DNA from: Actinobacillus arthritidis
GTDB taxonomy: Bacteria; Pseudomonadota; Gammaproteobacteria; Enterobacterales; Pasteurellaceae
DNA length: 64,000 nt
NCBI RefSeq assembly: GCF_029774155.1
Contig: NZ_CP103833.1
Coordinates: 1,364,001-1,428,000 of the forward strand
Direction of reading: 5' to 3'
A program made the position numbers and the translations under genes. Shown piece by piece: positions 48,631 to 59,640 of the stretch (its first letter is position 1; each line of letters begins with the position of its first letter). The notes under the pieces were generated by a model that made no database searches, was not told the DNA's origin, and worked only from the letters and a program-made list of their open reading frames with translations.

Positions 48631-49053
48631 ATGATTTGGTACAAAGCACTGTTTTCACTTCAAGGAAGACTCAATCGCCAAGGCTTTTGGATCGGCTTTG
48701 CGATTAACTTTATTTTCTTATTTATTGTTGCAAACTTTTGGTTAAATTCGACCGCTTTTAATCTGATCAGTTTGCTTCCGCTTGCATTATCGCTATATAG
48801 CTTATCTGCGGTCATTATTAAACGCCTACACGACCGAAACCGCTCCGGCAAAGCGGTTATCATGGCATTTGTACCGGTTGTGTGCTATGGTGTATCCCTT
48901 TCAGCCCAAGGCACAATGCAATGGTTGCTCGGGATGATGATGCCAATGTTTATCGGTACGATGTTGCCGCTGGAATGGGGTGTATTTAAAGGTAATCCGC
49001 AGGCAAACCAGTATGGGGAAAAGGGCTTAAGTGTAAAATTCCTAGCTCAATAA
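48631..49053 (+). CDS. DUF805 membrane protein
   Basis: 140 residues from ATG 48631 (GAAGGA upstream). Start IWYKALFSLQGRLNRQGFWIGF is typical of DUF805 (YhaH/YhaI-like) and four hydrophobic segments follow; the LHDRNRSG motif (about 70-77) is the domain hallmark. Function unknown. It is followed by the structured repeat element at 49.1 kb. Confidence 0.85.
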   Translation: MIWYKALFSLQGRLNRQGFWIGFAINFIFLFIVANFWLNSTAFNLISLLPLALSLYSLSAVIIKRLHDRNRSGKAVIMAFVPVVCYGVSLSAQGTMQWLLGMMMPMFIGTMLPLEWGVFKGNPQANQYGEKGLSVKFLAQ

Positions 49054-49078
49054 ATTCATATTAAGTTTACTTTATATG

Positions 49079-49295
49079 TTACTTTTCTTTGCATTGCCAA
49101 AGAAAAGTAACCAAAAGAAAGGCAACCCTACTTCACCGCTTATCTTCGCTTAGTTGAAATTTGCTTAATGGAACATTTTAGATTCGCTTCGCTCAAGAAA
49201 AATGTTCCTACAAATTGCAACACGCTCAGGCGGTTCAGAAGGGAACCCAACCCAAACTGCCTAATATATACTTTCTTTGGCAACGCAAAGAAAGT
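49079..49295. repeat. Structured intergenic repeat element with terminal and internal hairpins
   Basis: 217 bp between DUF805 and engB. The left end is a 13-bp hairpin, TTACTTTTCTTTG/CAAAGAAAAGTAA (49079-49110); the right end a related 10-bp hairpin, ACTTTCTTTG/CAAAGAAAGT (49270-49295). Between them GGAACATTTT (49170-49179) pairs with AAAATGTTCC (49199-49208) around a loop rich in TTCGCTTCGCTC. The left end continues as CCAAAAGAAAGGCAACCC, which I have seen in dispersed intergenic elements of other proteobacteria. Probably a non-coding repeat or miniature element; mobility is unproven. Confidence 0.7.
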
Positions 49296-49369
49296 AGGAA
49301 AAACGTTTAAAGATACCTAAACTTAAATATTAATTAATATTTCTTCTTAAATTAAAAGAAACACTAATA

Positions 49370-49990
49370 ATGCTCAAACTAAACTATCACAAAACTCATT
49401 TTTTAACTTCTGCACCGGATATCCGTCATTTACCGGAAGACAATGGTGTGGAAATTGCCTTTGCCGGTCGTTCAAATGCCGGTAAATCTACTGCACTCAA
49501 TGCATTAACCAATCAAAAAAACTTAGCTAGAACCTCAAAAACACCGGGGCGTACTCAGTTAATTAACTTATTTGAAGTCGAGCCGAATTGTAAACTCGTC
49601 GATTTACCAGGATACGGTTATGCGGCGGTGCCGGAGCAAATGAAGCTCCAATGGCAAAAAGCGTTAGGCGAATACCTACAAAAACGTGAATGTTTACGCG
49701 GTGTGGTGATTTTGATGGATATTCGCCACCCGTTAAAAGATCTCGACCAACAGATGATCGAATGGGCGGTATCCGCACAATTACCAGTATTATTACTATT
49801 AACTAAAGCGGATAAACTCAGCCAAAGTGCAAGAAGTAAAACAGTAAAAATGGTGCGAGAAGCGATTTTACCGTTCCAAGGCAATATTCAAGTCGAAGCC
49901 TACTCTGCACTCAATAAAATTGGTATTGATAAACTTTCCGAAAAATTAGATAGCTGGTTTGCCGAACAATTCATCAATCAAGGAGCATAA
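49370..49990 (+). CDS. engB: Ribosome biogenesis GTPase EngB (YihA/YsxC)
   Basis: Essential GTPase for 50S assembly. 206 residues. G1 is [17 protein letters not shown] (about 30-46), G3 DLPGYG, G4 TKADKLS. Starts [22 protein letters not shown]. rraB follows one base after its stop, so the pair is cotranscribed. Confidence 0.95.
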   Translation: MLKLNYHKTHFLTSAPDIRHLPEDNGVEIAFAGRSNAGKSTALNALTNQKNLARTSKTPGRTQLINLFEVEPNCKLVDLPGYGYAAVPEQMKLQWQKALGEYLQKRECLRGVVILMDIRHPLKDLDQQMIEWAVSAQLPVLLLLTKADKLSQSARSKTVKMVREAILPFQGNIQVEAYSALNKIGIDKLSEKLDSWFAEQFINQGA

Positions 49991-49991
49991 A

Positions 49992-50432
49992 ATGTACGAT
50001 TTTAATGAATTACGCCAAGAAACGGATGAGATCATCGAAAACCTATTAAAAGACGGTTCGGATCCTGACGCGCTTTATATTATTGAACACCACGTGGCAC
50101 ACCGTGATTTTGATAAACTGGAAAAATTAGTGGTTGATGCTTATAAACTCGGCTATGAAATTTCAGAAGCGGAAGAAGTTGAAGAAGAAAATGGCAAAGT
50201 GATCTTCGTGTGCGATATCGTGAGCGAAGTTAACTTAAATGCCGACATCATTACCGCACAGCAAAAAGAATTACTGCCGCTGATTGAAAAAGTCGGTGCG
50301 GAATATGAAGGCTGGGGCACTTATTTTGAAGATCCGAATGCGGAAGATGATGAATACGGTGAAGACGGCGAATTTTTCGATGACCAAGATGAAGATTTTG
50401 AGTTTGACGAAGAAGAAATTACCCGTCACTAA
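49992..50432 (+). CDS. rraB: Ribonuclease E inhibitor RraB
   Basis: Protein that binds RNase E and modulates mRNA decay. 146 residues from ATG 49992, the position that gives the family start MYDFNELRQETDEIIE. C-terminal 35 residues are very acidic (long runs of Asp/Glu), typical of RraB/YjgD. Convergent with tusA across a shared terminator. Confidence 0.9.
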   Translation: MYDFNELRQETDEIIENLLKDGSDPDALYIIEHHVAHRDFDKLEKLVVDAYKLGYEISEAEEVEEENGKVIFVCDIVSEVNLNADIITAQQKELLPLIEKVGAEYEGWGTYFEDPNAEDDEYGEDGEFFDDQDEDFEFDEEEITRH

Positions 50433-50440
50433 TAGTTAAA

Positions 50441-50472
50441 AAATCCCCCATACGCTCGTGTGGGGGATTTCT
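50441..50472. terminator. Bidirectional terminator between rraB and tusA
   Basis: AAATCCCCCA (50441-50450) pairs perfectly with TGGGGGATTT (50461-50470), extendable inward; T-rich tracts on both sides. Confidence 0.85.
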
Positions 50473-50481
50473 TTATCGTGC

Positions 50482-50721
50482 TTAAAGCCCTTTTTTGACC
50501 CAGTAACGATACGGGGTATTTTCCGTTTCGCTATTTAGTAATTGGTGATCCATAAATTCACAGAAACTTGGAATATCTCGCGTGGTAGCCGGATCATCCG
50601 CTACAATTAATAACACCTCGCCTTCCGCCATATTTCGAATGGTTTTGCGAGTGAGCATTACAGGCTCCGGACAGCGTAGCCCAAGCGTATCTAATGTTTG
50701 ATCAATTTTTATATCCGTCAT
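50482..50721 (-). CDS. tusA: Sulfur-carrier protein TusA
   Basis: Cytosolic sulfur relay protein accepting sulfur from IscS for tRNA 2-thiouridine and other uses. 79 residues. The active-site motif [10 protein letters not shown] has the persulfide Cys at residue 17 (family C19). C-terminal YRYWVKKG matches E. coli TusA. Confidence 0.94.
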   Translation of the reverse strand: MTDIKIDQTLDTLGLRCPEPVMLTRKTIRNMAEGEVLLIVADDPATTRDIPSFCEFMDHQLLNSETENTPYRYWVKKGL

Positions 50722-50745
50722 ATTTTTCTCTTATGTTTTTATCTT

Positions 50746-52078
50746 ATGAAACTATTATTTACACAACACATCAAACGACTACAACAAGTCGTTCAAATGA
50801 TTTTAGAAACTAACTTTCTCAGCGGTTTATGGATTCACTCCGGCACGGCTCGCTATCATTTTTTAGATGATCAAACCGCCCCCTTTAAAATAAACCCACA
50901 TTTTAACTACTTCTTCCCTTTTCCGACAGCAGAAAATTGCTGGTTATTTTTAGACGGCAAAAATAAACCGACCGTCTATTTCTATGCGCCGAACGATTAT
51001 TGGCATACGCCACCGACTGCCCCGACAGATGCTTTTTTTGCAGATGAATTTCAGTGGGTGATTTTGCAAGATGCCCAAGAAATTGCAAAATTTATCCAAA
51101 ATCCGACCGCTTGTGCCTTTATCGGTGAAGATGAAAACTTGGCGAAATCACTTGGTTTCAAGCAAATCAATCCGCAAAAAGTGCTGAATCAGCTCCACTT
51201 CGAACGTTCGATTAAAAGTGAATTTGAAATCGAAGCAATCTACCAAGCACAATTTGCGGCATTAAAAGGTCATCAGGCGGCAAAACAAGCCTTTTTTGAA
51301 GGGAAAAGCGAGTTTGAAATTAACCTCGCTTATCTAAAAGCCAGTCAACAATCCGACTTAAACGTGCCTTATGGCAATATTATTGCCATCAATCAACATT
51401 CGGCTATTTTACACTATACTCGGCTTGATTACGCCCCTAATCCGCAACCGCAGAGTTTTCTGATTGACGCAGGGGCAACCGTACACGGTTATGCCTCCGA
51501 TATTACTCGCACTTATGCGGTTGATCCTAAGAGCGAATTTGCGGCAATGATTAAGCAAATGGAACAATACAAATATCGCATTATTGAGCGACTTGCTGTG
51601 GGTGTAAACTATCTGAGTTATCATACGCAAATGCGGCAATGGATTGCCGAAATGCTCGCACCAATATGATTTTGTTCGCCTTACACCGGAACAAATTTTT
51701 GACGAAGGAATTTCGAGCGCCTTTTTGCCACATGGCTTAGGGCATTTGCTTGGACTACAAGTACACGATGTCGCCGGTTTCCAACAAAATCATCGTGGTA
51801 CTCGCAAATCACCGCCGGAGGTTTATCCAAGTCTGCGTTGTACGCGTGATTTGGCGGAAAACATGGTGCTGACGATCGAACCGGGCTTCTATTTCATTGA
51901 TATGTTACTGAATCCGTTGCAAAATAGCCCGCTTGCACGTCATATTAATTGGCAGAAGATCGCTGAATTTAAACGATTCGGTGGCATCCGCACCGAAGAC
52001 AATATTGTGATGCGTTCGCAAGGGGCGGAAAATTTAACCCAAAAAGCGGAAACTGAACTTCAACTTTCTGATCATTAA
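50746..52078 (+). CDS. pepQ: Xaa-Pro dipeptidase PepQ, frameshifted
   Basis: Cytosolic metallopeptidase of the M24 family cutting X-Pro dipeptides. Start ATG 50746; repaired length about 444 residues (E. coli 443). Metal ligands: [17 protein letters not shown] (two Asp), [32 protein letters not shown]. The frame breaks at 51654-51659: expected ATGCTGCAC reads ATGCTCGCAC (one base extra), restoring [17 protein letters not shown]. This is the one clear GCTGC lesion. Confidence 0.92.
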
Positions 52079-52100
52079 AGCATTCAAATAAGGAACTGTT

Positions 52101-52565
52101 ATGACATTTCTTTTTATCTTATTCGGTATTTTTCTGTATATCTATTGCGAGATCTCATTACTGGTCACGATGGGAGCCCAAATCGGGGTGCTACCGCTGA
52201 TTTTGTTACTGATCGGTATTTCGGTATTAGGCTTATGGTTTGTGAAATTACGTGGGTTATATACCATTTATTCGATTCGTAGTGAATTAAGCCAAGGCAA
52301 AATCCCGACACAAGCGGTGATCGGCTCACTCCTGTTTATTTTAGCCGGCGTCTTTTTAATTATTCCCGGTTTTTTAAGCGATATTATTGCGATTTTATTA
52401 ATGTTGCCGGTGACGCGTCATATTGCCGAACGTTATTTAATGAAATTCTTTAAAGCGAAAGTGCGTTTCAACCATTTTTCAAGCGGTCAATTTTCACAGC
52501 AAGATAACAATACATTCGATGCCGAATTTGAACGCAAACAAGATCAAGATAAATGGATTAAATAG
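52101..52565 (+). CDS. fxsA: FxsA membrane protein
   Basis: Inner-membrane protein of 154 residues; E. coli FxsA overproduction relieves F exclusion of phage T7. Three to four hydrophobic segments and the conserved GFLSDIIAILLMLPVTR (about 90-106) are visible. Its TAG stop overlaps the GTG start of the next gene by one base. Confidence 0.88.
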   Translation: MTFLFILFGIFLYIYCEISLLVTMGAQIGVLPLILLLIGISVLGLWFVKLRGLYTIYSIRSELSQGKIPTQAVIGSLLFILAGVFLIIPGFLSDIIAILLMLPVTRHIAERYLMKFFKAKVRFNHFSSGQFSQQDNNTFDAEFERKQDQDKWIK

Positions 52566-53413
52566 TGGATAAACATACGCTCGCATTACTGAAAGTACAT
52601 TTCACCGCGATCCTTTTTGGCGCTTCCGGTATTTTCGGTGCATTAATTGAAAGCGACCCGGATACACTTGTACTTGGGCGAGTAATAATCGCGATTGCCT
52701 GTATCTCATTGTATTTTATTTGGAAAAAACAACCGCTTGTAAAACTCACTCGCCAAGCATTCTTTAACCAAGTGCTTTCCGGCGTCTTACTTACCGCCCA
52801 TTGGGTGACATTTTTCACTGCTGTGCAAGTAGGCGGTGTCGCCTTGGCAACTTTAGGCTTCGCCAGCTTTCCTGCTTTTGTCGCATTATTTGAAATGCTC
52901 TTTTTTAGAGAAAAACTCAGTTATCGTGAAGGCTTTTTACTTGTGGCGATCACCATCGGCTTAATTCTGGTCACACCGGAATTTACTTTTGGCAATCAAG
53001 CAACATTAGGACTTTTATGGGGTGTTTTATCCGCTTTGGTCTATGGTGTGTTGGCAATTGTAAATCGGAAAACTATGAGCAAATTATCCGGCATACAAAC
53101 GAGCTGGTGGCAATATTTAGTGGCAATGCTGATCCTATTACCTTTTTCCACAAAAGGCTTACTCAACGCACCTACCCTTGATTGGTTTTGGATTTTCTGT
53201 ATCGGTTTTTTCTGTACCACATTGGCATATACGCTATTTGTCTCCAGCCTTGATACGATTAACGCCCGTACCGCTTCGATGATTATCTCGCTTGAGCCGG
53301 TATATGCCATTGCGATTGCCTGGTTATGTTTTAACGAAGTACCGACATTAAAAATGTTGATTGGCGGTGCGATTATTTTACTCTCGGTCGCTTGGGCTAA
53401 CTTAAAGAAATAA
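52565..53413 (+). CDS. EamA-family (DMT) transporter
   Basis: Predicted inner-membrane metabolite exporter, 282 residues with ten hydrophobic segments in two EamA repeats. The start is GTG at 52565, overlapping the fxsA stop, with no good ATG nearby. Substrate unknown. It abuts the rluE gene. Confidence 0.87.
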   Translation: MDKHTLALLKVHFTAILFGASGIFGALIESDPDTLVLGRVIIAIACISLYFIWKKQPLVKLTRQAFFNQVLSGVLLTAHWVTFFTAVQVGGVALATLGFASFPAFVALFEMLFFREKLSYREGFLLVAITIGLILVTPEFTFGNQATLGLLWGVLSALVYGVLAIVNRKTMSKLSGIQTSWWQYLVAMLILLPFSTKGLLNAPTLDWFWIFCIGFFCTTLAYTLFVSSLDTINARTASMIISLEPVYAIAIAWLCFNEVPTLKMLIGGAIILLSVAWANLKK

Positions 53414-54112
53414 ATGATGTTTAAAGCTAAATTTAATCAAAAAAATAAAACCCGTTCTGCAACAACCAAACCGAACTTGCAAAATAGAACCAAAAAACGA
53501 CCGCTTAAACCACAGCTTTCGTTTGAAGATACTGTGGTTGTGTTGTTTAACAAGCCGTTTGACGTGTTAACCCAATTCACTGATGAACAAGGGCGACAAA
53601 CGCTGAAAGATTTTATTCCGATTCCACAGGTTTATCCGGTCGGTCGCTTAGACCGTGATAGTGAAGGTTTATTGTTACTCACTAATAACGGAGAAATTCA
53701 GCACCGCTTAGCGAATCCTAAATTTGAAAAGCAGAAAACTTACCTCGCACAGGTGGAAGGTATTCCGCAAGCTACAGATTTAGCTAAGTTAGAAAAAGGT
53801 GTTGAATTGAAAGACGGCTTAACCAAACCAGCAAAAGCGAAAGCGATTCCCGCCCCGAATTACGAATGGCAAACCGCCCCAAAAATTCGAGAACGAAAAA
53901 CCATTCCAACCAGTTGGATCGAGCTAAAAATTCACGAGGGAAAAAACCGCCAAGTACGCCGAATGACAGCACATATCGGCTTTCCGACCCTGCGCTTAAT
54001 CCGTGTCGGTTTAGGGCAATTTCAGCTTGGTGATTTAGATAGCGGTGAATACCGAGTTTTAGATGAAAAAGAAAAACGCCAATTATTTCAACAAATTGAC
54101 TTAAAAATTTAA
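53414..54112 (+). CDS. rluE: 23S rRNA pseudouridine(2457) synthase RluE
   Basis: Makes pseudouridine at a fixed 23S position. 232 residues; starts directly behind the EamA stop (ATGATG, either Met possible). Catalytic Asp in [18 protein letters not shown] (D near 78) and the C-terminal [23 protein letters not shown] signature (split) match E. coli RluE closely. Confidence 0.92.
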   Translation: MMFKAKFNQKNKTRSATTKPNLQNRTKKRPLKPQLSFEDTVVVLFNKPFDVLTQFTDEQGRQTLKDFIPIPQVYPVGRLDRDSEGLLLLTNNGEIQHRLANPKFEKQKTYLAQVEGIPQATDLAKLEKGVELKDGLTKPAKAKAIPAPNYEWQTAPKIRERKTIPTSWIELKIHEGKNRQVRRMTAHIGFPTLRLIRVGLGQFQLGDLDSGEYRVLDEKEKRQLFQQIDLKI

Positions 54113-54129
54113 TGATTTCGGGAGCAAAT

Positions 54130-54900
54130 ATGAAAAGTTATTGGGTATTAGTACATCATTTTGATCTTGCTTTAAAAGATGATGAAATTCCTTTCGGTAC
54201 AGCCGAACAATTAGGTTTAGCAAGCTTTGCTAAATTACAGGTTGGAGAATACCAAAACTCACCGATTTTTCTGGTGCAATTGGATGAACAAGCGGTCGAA
54301 AATCTACAAAATTTTACCATGGTAAATCTACGCTCACAGATTGCTCGCCCGGCGGAATTTGCTCACCTATTACACCGAGCCGTTTCACTTAATCATTTCC
54401 TCAATACGCATAAATTCTGTGGTAAATGTGGTGCTCACACCGAACTTGCTAACAACGAAATTGCAGTACATTGCCCAGATTGCGAACATCGTAGCTACCC
54501 GACCATCAGTCCGTCTATTATTGTAGCGGTACGCCGTGGACGACAAATTTTACTTGCTAACCATCTACGTCATAAAGGCACGATTTACACCACATTAGCC
54601 GGTTTTGTCGAAGCCGGTGAAGCAATCGAAACCACCGTTCAACGTGAAGTATGGGAAGAAAGCGGCTTAAAAATCAAAAATATCCGCTATTTCGGCGACC
54701 AACCCTGGGCATTTCCAAACTCACTGATGCTAGGCTTTCTAGCCGATTATGATAGCGGAGAAATCACGCCGCAAGAGGAAGAAATCTTCGATGCAAAATG
54801 GTTCGATTGCGATCAACCGCTCCCAGAACTGCCACCGGAAGGCACGATTGCATTGGAGCTAATCAAAGAAACGTTGAAGATTTGCCGAGAGGAAAGATAA
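54130..54900 (+). CDS. nudC: NADH pyrophosphatase / RNA decapping enzyme NudC
   Basis: Nudix hydrolase that cleaves NADH and removes NAD caps from RNA. 256 residues from ATG 54130 (GGGAGC upstream; another in-frame ATG 18 bp before is less likely). Zinc ribbon CGKCGAHTEL...HCPDCEH (about 97-118) and Nudix box GFVEAGEAIETTVQREVWEESG (in part, about 158-179). Confidence 0.94.
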   Translation: MKSYWVLVHHFDLALKDDEIPFGTAEQLGLASFAKLQVGEYQNSPIFLVQLDEQAVENLQNFTMVNLRSQIARPAEFAHLLHRAVSLNHFLNTHKFCGKCGAHTELANNEIAVHCPDCEHRSYPTISPSIIVAVRRGRQILLANHLRHKGTIYTTLAGFVEAGEAIETTVQREVWEESGLKIKNIRYFGDQPWAFPNSLMLGFLADYDSGEITPQEEEIFDAKWFDCDQPLPELPPEGTIALELIKETLKICREER

Positions 54901-54937
54901 CAATAATTTTATAAAGGGCTAATTAAGCCAAAACAAA

Positions 54938-54966
54938 AACAGGGAGAATTAAATTCTCCCTGTTGT
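54938..54966. terminator. Bidirectional terminator between nudC and yidB
   Basis: AACAGGGAGAAT and ATTCTCCCTGTT form a perfect 12-bp stem between convergent genes, followed by T-run on the plus strand and A-run before it. Confidence 0.88.
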
Positions 54967-54973
54967 TTTAAGA

Positions 54974-55396
54974 TTAGCTAAATAATTTACCTAACACACC
55001 TTTTGTCGCTTGTGCTAATAGGTCGTTAGTATTTAAGTTTTGTAGATCCGGTAATTGACCGTTCGGTGTTAATGTATCAACGATTTTCGGTAAAAATTCC
55101 GCTAATAAATCACCCGCATCTTTTTCTTCTACACCCGCTTCTTGTGCCGCTTGCAGATTTTCTTGACCGAATACATTTGCGATTTGCTCGCCGGATACCG
55201 GTGCGTTTTCTTCATCCGCACTGATCCAAGTTTTTAATAAATCGTCTAAACCACCTTGTTGTAATTTAGCGATTACGCCTTCAACACCACCTTGAGATTG
55301 TAGTAATGCTTGAATTAATTGAAGTGCTGTTGATTGATTGCCGTTACCGCCACTTAAAACAGATGATGCGATTGAGCCTAAAATGTTTCCTAACAT
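54974..55396 (-). CDS. yidB: YidB family (DUF937) protein
   Basis: 140 residues from ATG 55396, where the protein begins MLGNILGSIASSVLSGG like family members; an upstream in-frame ATG adds 10 unconserved residues. Contains Gln/Gly-rich helical repeats (QLIQALLQSQGG...KLQQGGLDDLLKTWI). Function in E. coli is unknown. Confidence 0.85.
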   Translation of the reverse strand: MLGNILGSIASSVLSGGNGNQSTALQLIQALLQSQGGVEGVIAKLQQGGLDDLLKTWISADEENAPVSGEQIANVFGQENLQAAQEAGVEEKDAGDLLAEFLPKIVDTLTPNGQLPDLQNLNTNDLLAQATKGVLGKLFS

Positions 55397-55463
55397 AGGT
55401 TTACTCCGAGAAATGTGCCTAAGCACGTTTTTATTTACTGAGTTGTTACTCAGCCTAGATAAT

Positions 55464-55508
55464 TAAGCGGTCCGATTTGCAAAATTTTTTGCAATTTTGA
55501 CCGCTTGT
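55464..55508. repeat. Inverted uptake-signal pair between yidB and kdsB
   Basis: TAAGCGGTCCGATTTGCAAA and inverse TTTTGACCGCTTGT enclose a short loop with TTGCAAAATTTTTTGCAA; probable terminator of kdsB (minus strand). Confidence 0.8.
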
Positions 55509-55519
55509 TTCTGCCGATT

Positions 55520-56272
55520 CTAAGCCAGAATTCGGCGAACACGTTCCAAATCTTCTTGCGTATCCACCCCTACCTGAGGTGCTTGTTTGGCAAGTTCGAT
55601 ATGAATTTTTTCTCCGTACCATAACGCACGTAGTTGCTCTAACGATTCCAATTGTTCTAATTGCGTCGGTTGCCAAGCCACATATTGTTTCACAAAGCCG
55701 GCACGGTATGCGTAGATTCCGATATGGCGTAAGTAATTTTGGTTTGCAACAAAAGTGTCATCACAGTCTGCGAAATGATCACGAGCAAACGGAATCGGCG
55801 CACGAGAGAAATAGAGTGCCATACCGTTTTTATCTGCCAGCGCTTTGACGGCATTCGGATTGAAAAGTTCTTCTTTGGTGGTTAATTTTACCGCTAATGT
55901 CGCCATATTCACTTGGCAACGATCTAAATTTTCCGCCACCTGTGAAACGATCACCGGCGGGATCAACGGCTCATCACCTTGTACATTCACGATAATTTCA
56001 TCATCGGCAATCTGCATCTTTTCAATCACTTCTGCTAAACGTTCCGTGCCTGAATTATGTTGATCCGAAGTCATGCACACTTCCGCACCAAATGCTTTGG
56101 CGGTTGCTTCAATCTCCGGATGGTCGGTCGCAATAATCACCCGGGTTGCACCGGCTTGTTGCACTTTTTCCCATACGTGCTGAATCATCGGTTTGCCGGC
56201 AATATCTAACAGCGGTTTACGAGGTAAGCGGCTTGAGGCGTAACGAGCCGGGATAATCACAGTAAAATTCAT
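55520..56272 (-). CDS. kdsB: CMP-KDO synthetase KdsB
   Basis: Activates KDO for lipopolysaccharide core synthesis. 250 residues from ATG 56272 (AAGGAAATG upstream), giving the family start [20 protein letters not shown]. Nucleotide-binding and metal motifs [12 protein letters not shown] and [11 protein letters not shown] are present. Essential in Gram-negatives that make LPS. Confidence 0.95.
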   Translation of the reverse strand: MNFTVIIPARYASSRLPRKPLLDIAGKPMIQHVWEKVQQAGATRVIIATDHPEIEATAKAFGAEVCMTSDQHNSGTERLAEVIEKMQIADDEIIVNVQGDEPLIPPVIVSQVAENLDRCQVNMATLAVKLTTKEELFNPNAVKALADKNGMALYFSRAPIPFARDHFADCDDTFVANQNYLRHIGIYAYRAGFVKQYVAWQPTQLEQLESLEQLRALWYGEKIHIELAKQAPQVGVDTQEDLERVRRILA

Positions 56273-56378
56273 AACATTTCCTTTATAAAAAACACGAAAC
56301 ATCCGCTCGAATCCACATGGCAAAATTCTTGTGAAATTTAACCGCTTGTTTGAATGGAACCGATGTTCCGCAAAATAT

Positions 56379-57377
<999 letters not shown>

Positions 57378-57501
57378 TTACCGCTAACTCTATTTTCGTT
57401 TTCACTCATCTTTTTTTCGATTTTGTGAAGCGACTAACAGAAATTCGCTTCGAATTTTGGTTAAATTGGGACAAATTCTTCTTTTAAAAGGATATCCGTC
57501 T

Positions 57502-58572
57502 ATGAAAAAACTTATCAATTCAATCGAAGCTGTCTTACAAGAACAATTAGCCGGTTTTGCCAAAGCTCATTCGACTCTAGTTCTAAACACTGAGCCGACT
57601 TATGTACGCCGAGCTGACGCACCGGTTGCCGGTAAAGTGGCATTGATTTCCGGTGGCGGAAGCGGACACGAACCAATGCACGCCGGATTTGTTGGTAAGG
57701 GAATGTTAGACGGTGCTTGCCCGGGGGCGATTTTTACCTCTCCGACCCCTGATCAAATGTTTGAATGTGGTTTAAATGTTGATAGTGGCGAAGGTGTGTT
57801 ATTACTTATTAAAAATTATACCGGTGACGTTTTAAATTTTGAAACTGCCACCGAACTTCTTGCCGATAGTGGCGTAAAAGTCGCAACCGTACTTGTTGAT
57901 GATGACGTAGCGGTCAAAGACAGCTTATATACCGCCGGTCGCCGAGGGGTTGCCAATACCGTGTTATTAGAAAAACTATTAGGCGCGGCTTAAGATAAAG
58001 GCTACAACTTATCACAATTAGCCGAGTTAGGTTATAAGTTAAATAATGCCGGACATTCGATTGGCATTGCACTTGGTGCTTGTACCGTACCGGCGACAGG
58101 TAAGCCGTCTTTCACTTTAGCCGAAAACGAAATGGAATTTGGCGTAGGGATTCACGGTGAACCGGGTATTGAACGCCGTCCGTTTGAAAATCTGGATAAA
58201 ACCGTACGCCAAATGTTTGAAACCTTAATTGCACACGGTGATTATGAGCGGACTGTACGCCGTTGGGATAACGATACTCAACAATGGAACGAAGTGTTAG
58301 ATAAAAAACAAGCATTACAAAAAGGCGATCGTGTGATTGCGTTAGTGAATAACTTAGGTGCAGTACCGCTTTCAGAATTATATGGTGTTTACAATGTGCT
58401 TGCAGATTGTTGCGAACAATTCGGTTTAACGATTGAGCGTAATTTGGTCGGTTCATTCTGCACCTCACTCGATATGCAAGGTGTTTCCATTACCTTACTA
58501 AAAGTCGATGATGAAACCTTAGCACTTTGGGATGCACCGGTTAATACACCTGCATTACGTTGGGGAGAATAA
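57502..58572 (+). CDS. dhaK: Dihydroxyacetone kinase subunit DhaK, in-frame stop
   Basis: Substrate-binding subunit of the PTS-dependent dihydroxyacetone kinase, which takes phosphate from DhaL-bound nucleotide. ATG 57502 (AAAAGGATAT upstream). Conserved SGGGSGHEPMHAGFVG (about 53-68) and the active-site His region GVGIHGEPG. Full length would be 356 residues, as in E. coli. A TAA codon at 57991-57993 interrupts LLGAA.DKGYNLSQ in frame; CTGCAG (Ala-Ala-Asp context) appears as CTTAAG, again at a GCNGC site. The rest is intact and in the same frame. Confidence 0.9.
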
Positions 58573-58573
58573 A

Positions 58574-59200
58574 ATGGCGATTTCAAAACAACAAATTCTG
58601 CAATGGCTTGAAAATTGTAATCAAGTGATGAGCGAACAACGAGATTTCCTCACACAACTGGATACCGAAATCGGTGACGGTGATCACGGCTTAAATATGC
58701 AACGTGGTTTTAGCAAGGCGTTAGAAAAAGTTGCTACGGTAAGTGATAAAGATATCGGCACGATCTTAAAAACGGTCGGAATGACATTACTCTCTCAAGT
58801 CGGCGGTGCGAGCGGGCCTTTATACGGCACTTTATTCATTAAAGGTTCACAAGTTGCCAATGGTAAAGAGCGACTTACCTTTGAAGAACTTGTTAGCGTC
58901 TTCAAAGCCGGTGTAGAAGGTATTATCGCTCGTGGACGTGCAGAACTGGACGATAAAACCATGTGTGATGTTTGGCTTCCGTTACTTGATGAATTAGCAC
59001 AAGCGGATCACTCCCAAACTGAATCTGTTCTACTTAACCAAGCGGTTGAAAAAGCTGAAATTTTTGCAAATGCAACCGTACCGATGATGGCCAAAAAAGG
59101 ACGTGCCAGCTATTTAGGCGAACGCAGTATCGGTCACGCCGATCCCGGTGCAACTTCGAGTTATTATCTTATTAAAGCCTTAGCGGAAGCAGTTAAATAG
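58574..59200 (+). CDS. dhaL: Dihydroxyacetone kinase subunit DhaL
   Basis: ADP-binding subunit. 208 residues from ATG 58574, one base after the dhaK stop. Nucleotide and metal motifs: DTEIGDGDHGLNMQRGF (about 28-44), GGASGPLYGTLF and the C-terminal GHADPGATSSYYLI. It is intact. Confidence 0.94.
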   Translation: MAISKQQILQWLENCNQVMSEQRDFLTQLDTEIGDGDHGLNMQRGFSKALEKVATVSDKDIGTILKTVGMTLLSQVGGASGPLYGTLFIKGSQVANGKERLTFEELVSVFKAGVEGIIARGRAELDDKTMCDVWLPLLDELAQADHSQTESVLLNQAVEKAEIFANATVPMMAKKGRASYLGERSIGHADPGATSSYYLIKALAEAVK

Positions 59201-59208
59201 GAGTTGTT

Positions 59209-59619
59209 ATGGTTAATTTAGTGATTGTTTCACATAGTAAACAGCTTGGAGAAGGCGTAGCAGAAATTACCCGCCAAATGGCACAAGGCGCATGTCAAAT
59301 CGCAGTAGTCGCCGGTATTGATGATCCGGATAATCCGATTGGTACGGATGCAGTAAAAATTATGAATGCGATTGAAGAAGTATTCAGCGAAGACGGTGTG
59401 GTGATCTTTGTTGATCTCGGTAGTGCGATTTTAAGTGCGGAAACCGCAATTGATTTACTTGAGCCAGAGAAAGCGGAAAAAGTGGTAATTAGTTATGCAC
59501 CGCTAGTTGAGGGCGCATTCGTCGCTACGGTAGCGGTCGCCGGAGGCGATAATTTGGCTTCAGTATTACAAGAAGCGAATGAAGCGACCTCTTTAAAATT
59601 AGCTCAGAATCAAAAATAA
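59209..59619 (+). CDS. dhaM: PTS-dependent dihydroxyacetone kinase phosphotransferase subunit DhaM
   Basis: EIIA(Man)-like protein that rephosphorylates ADP on DhaL. 136 residues: only the EIIA domain is present, without the HPr and EI-like domains of E. coli DhaM (472), so the general PTS supplies phosphate. Phosphorylatable His in VIVSHSKQLGEGV (about residue 9). No glycerol dehydrogenase or regulator DhaR is adjacent. Confidence 0.93.
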   Translation: MVNLVIVSHSKQLGEGVAEITRQMAQGACQIAVVAGIDDPDNPIGTDAVKIMNAIEEVFSEDGVVIFVDLGSAILSAETAIDLLEPEKAEKVVISYAPLVEGAFVATVAVAGGDNLASVLQEANEATSLKLAQNQK

Positions 59620-59640
59620 TATTTATCATCTTAAATTAAT

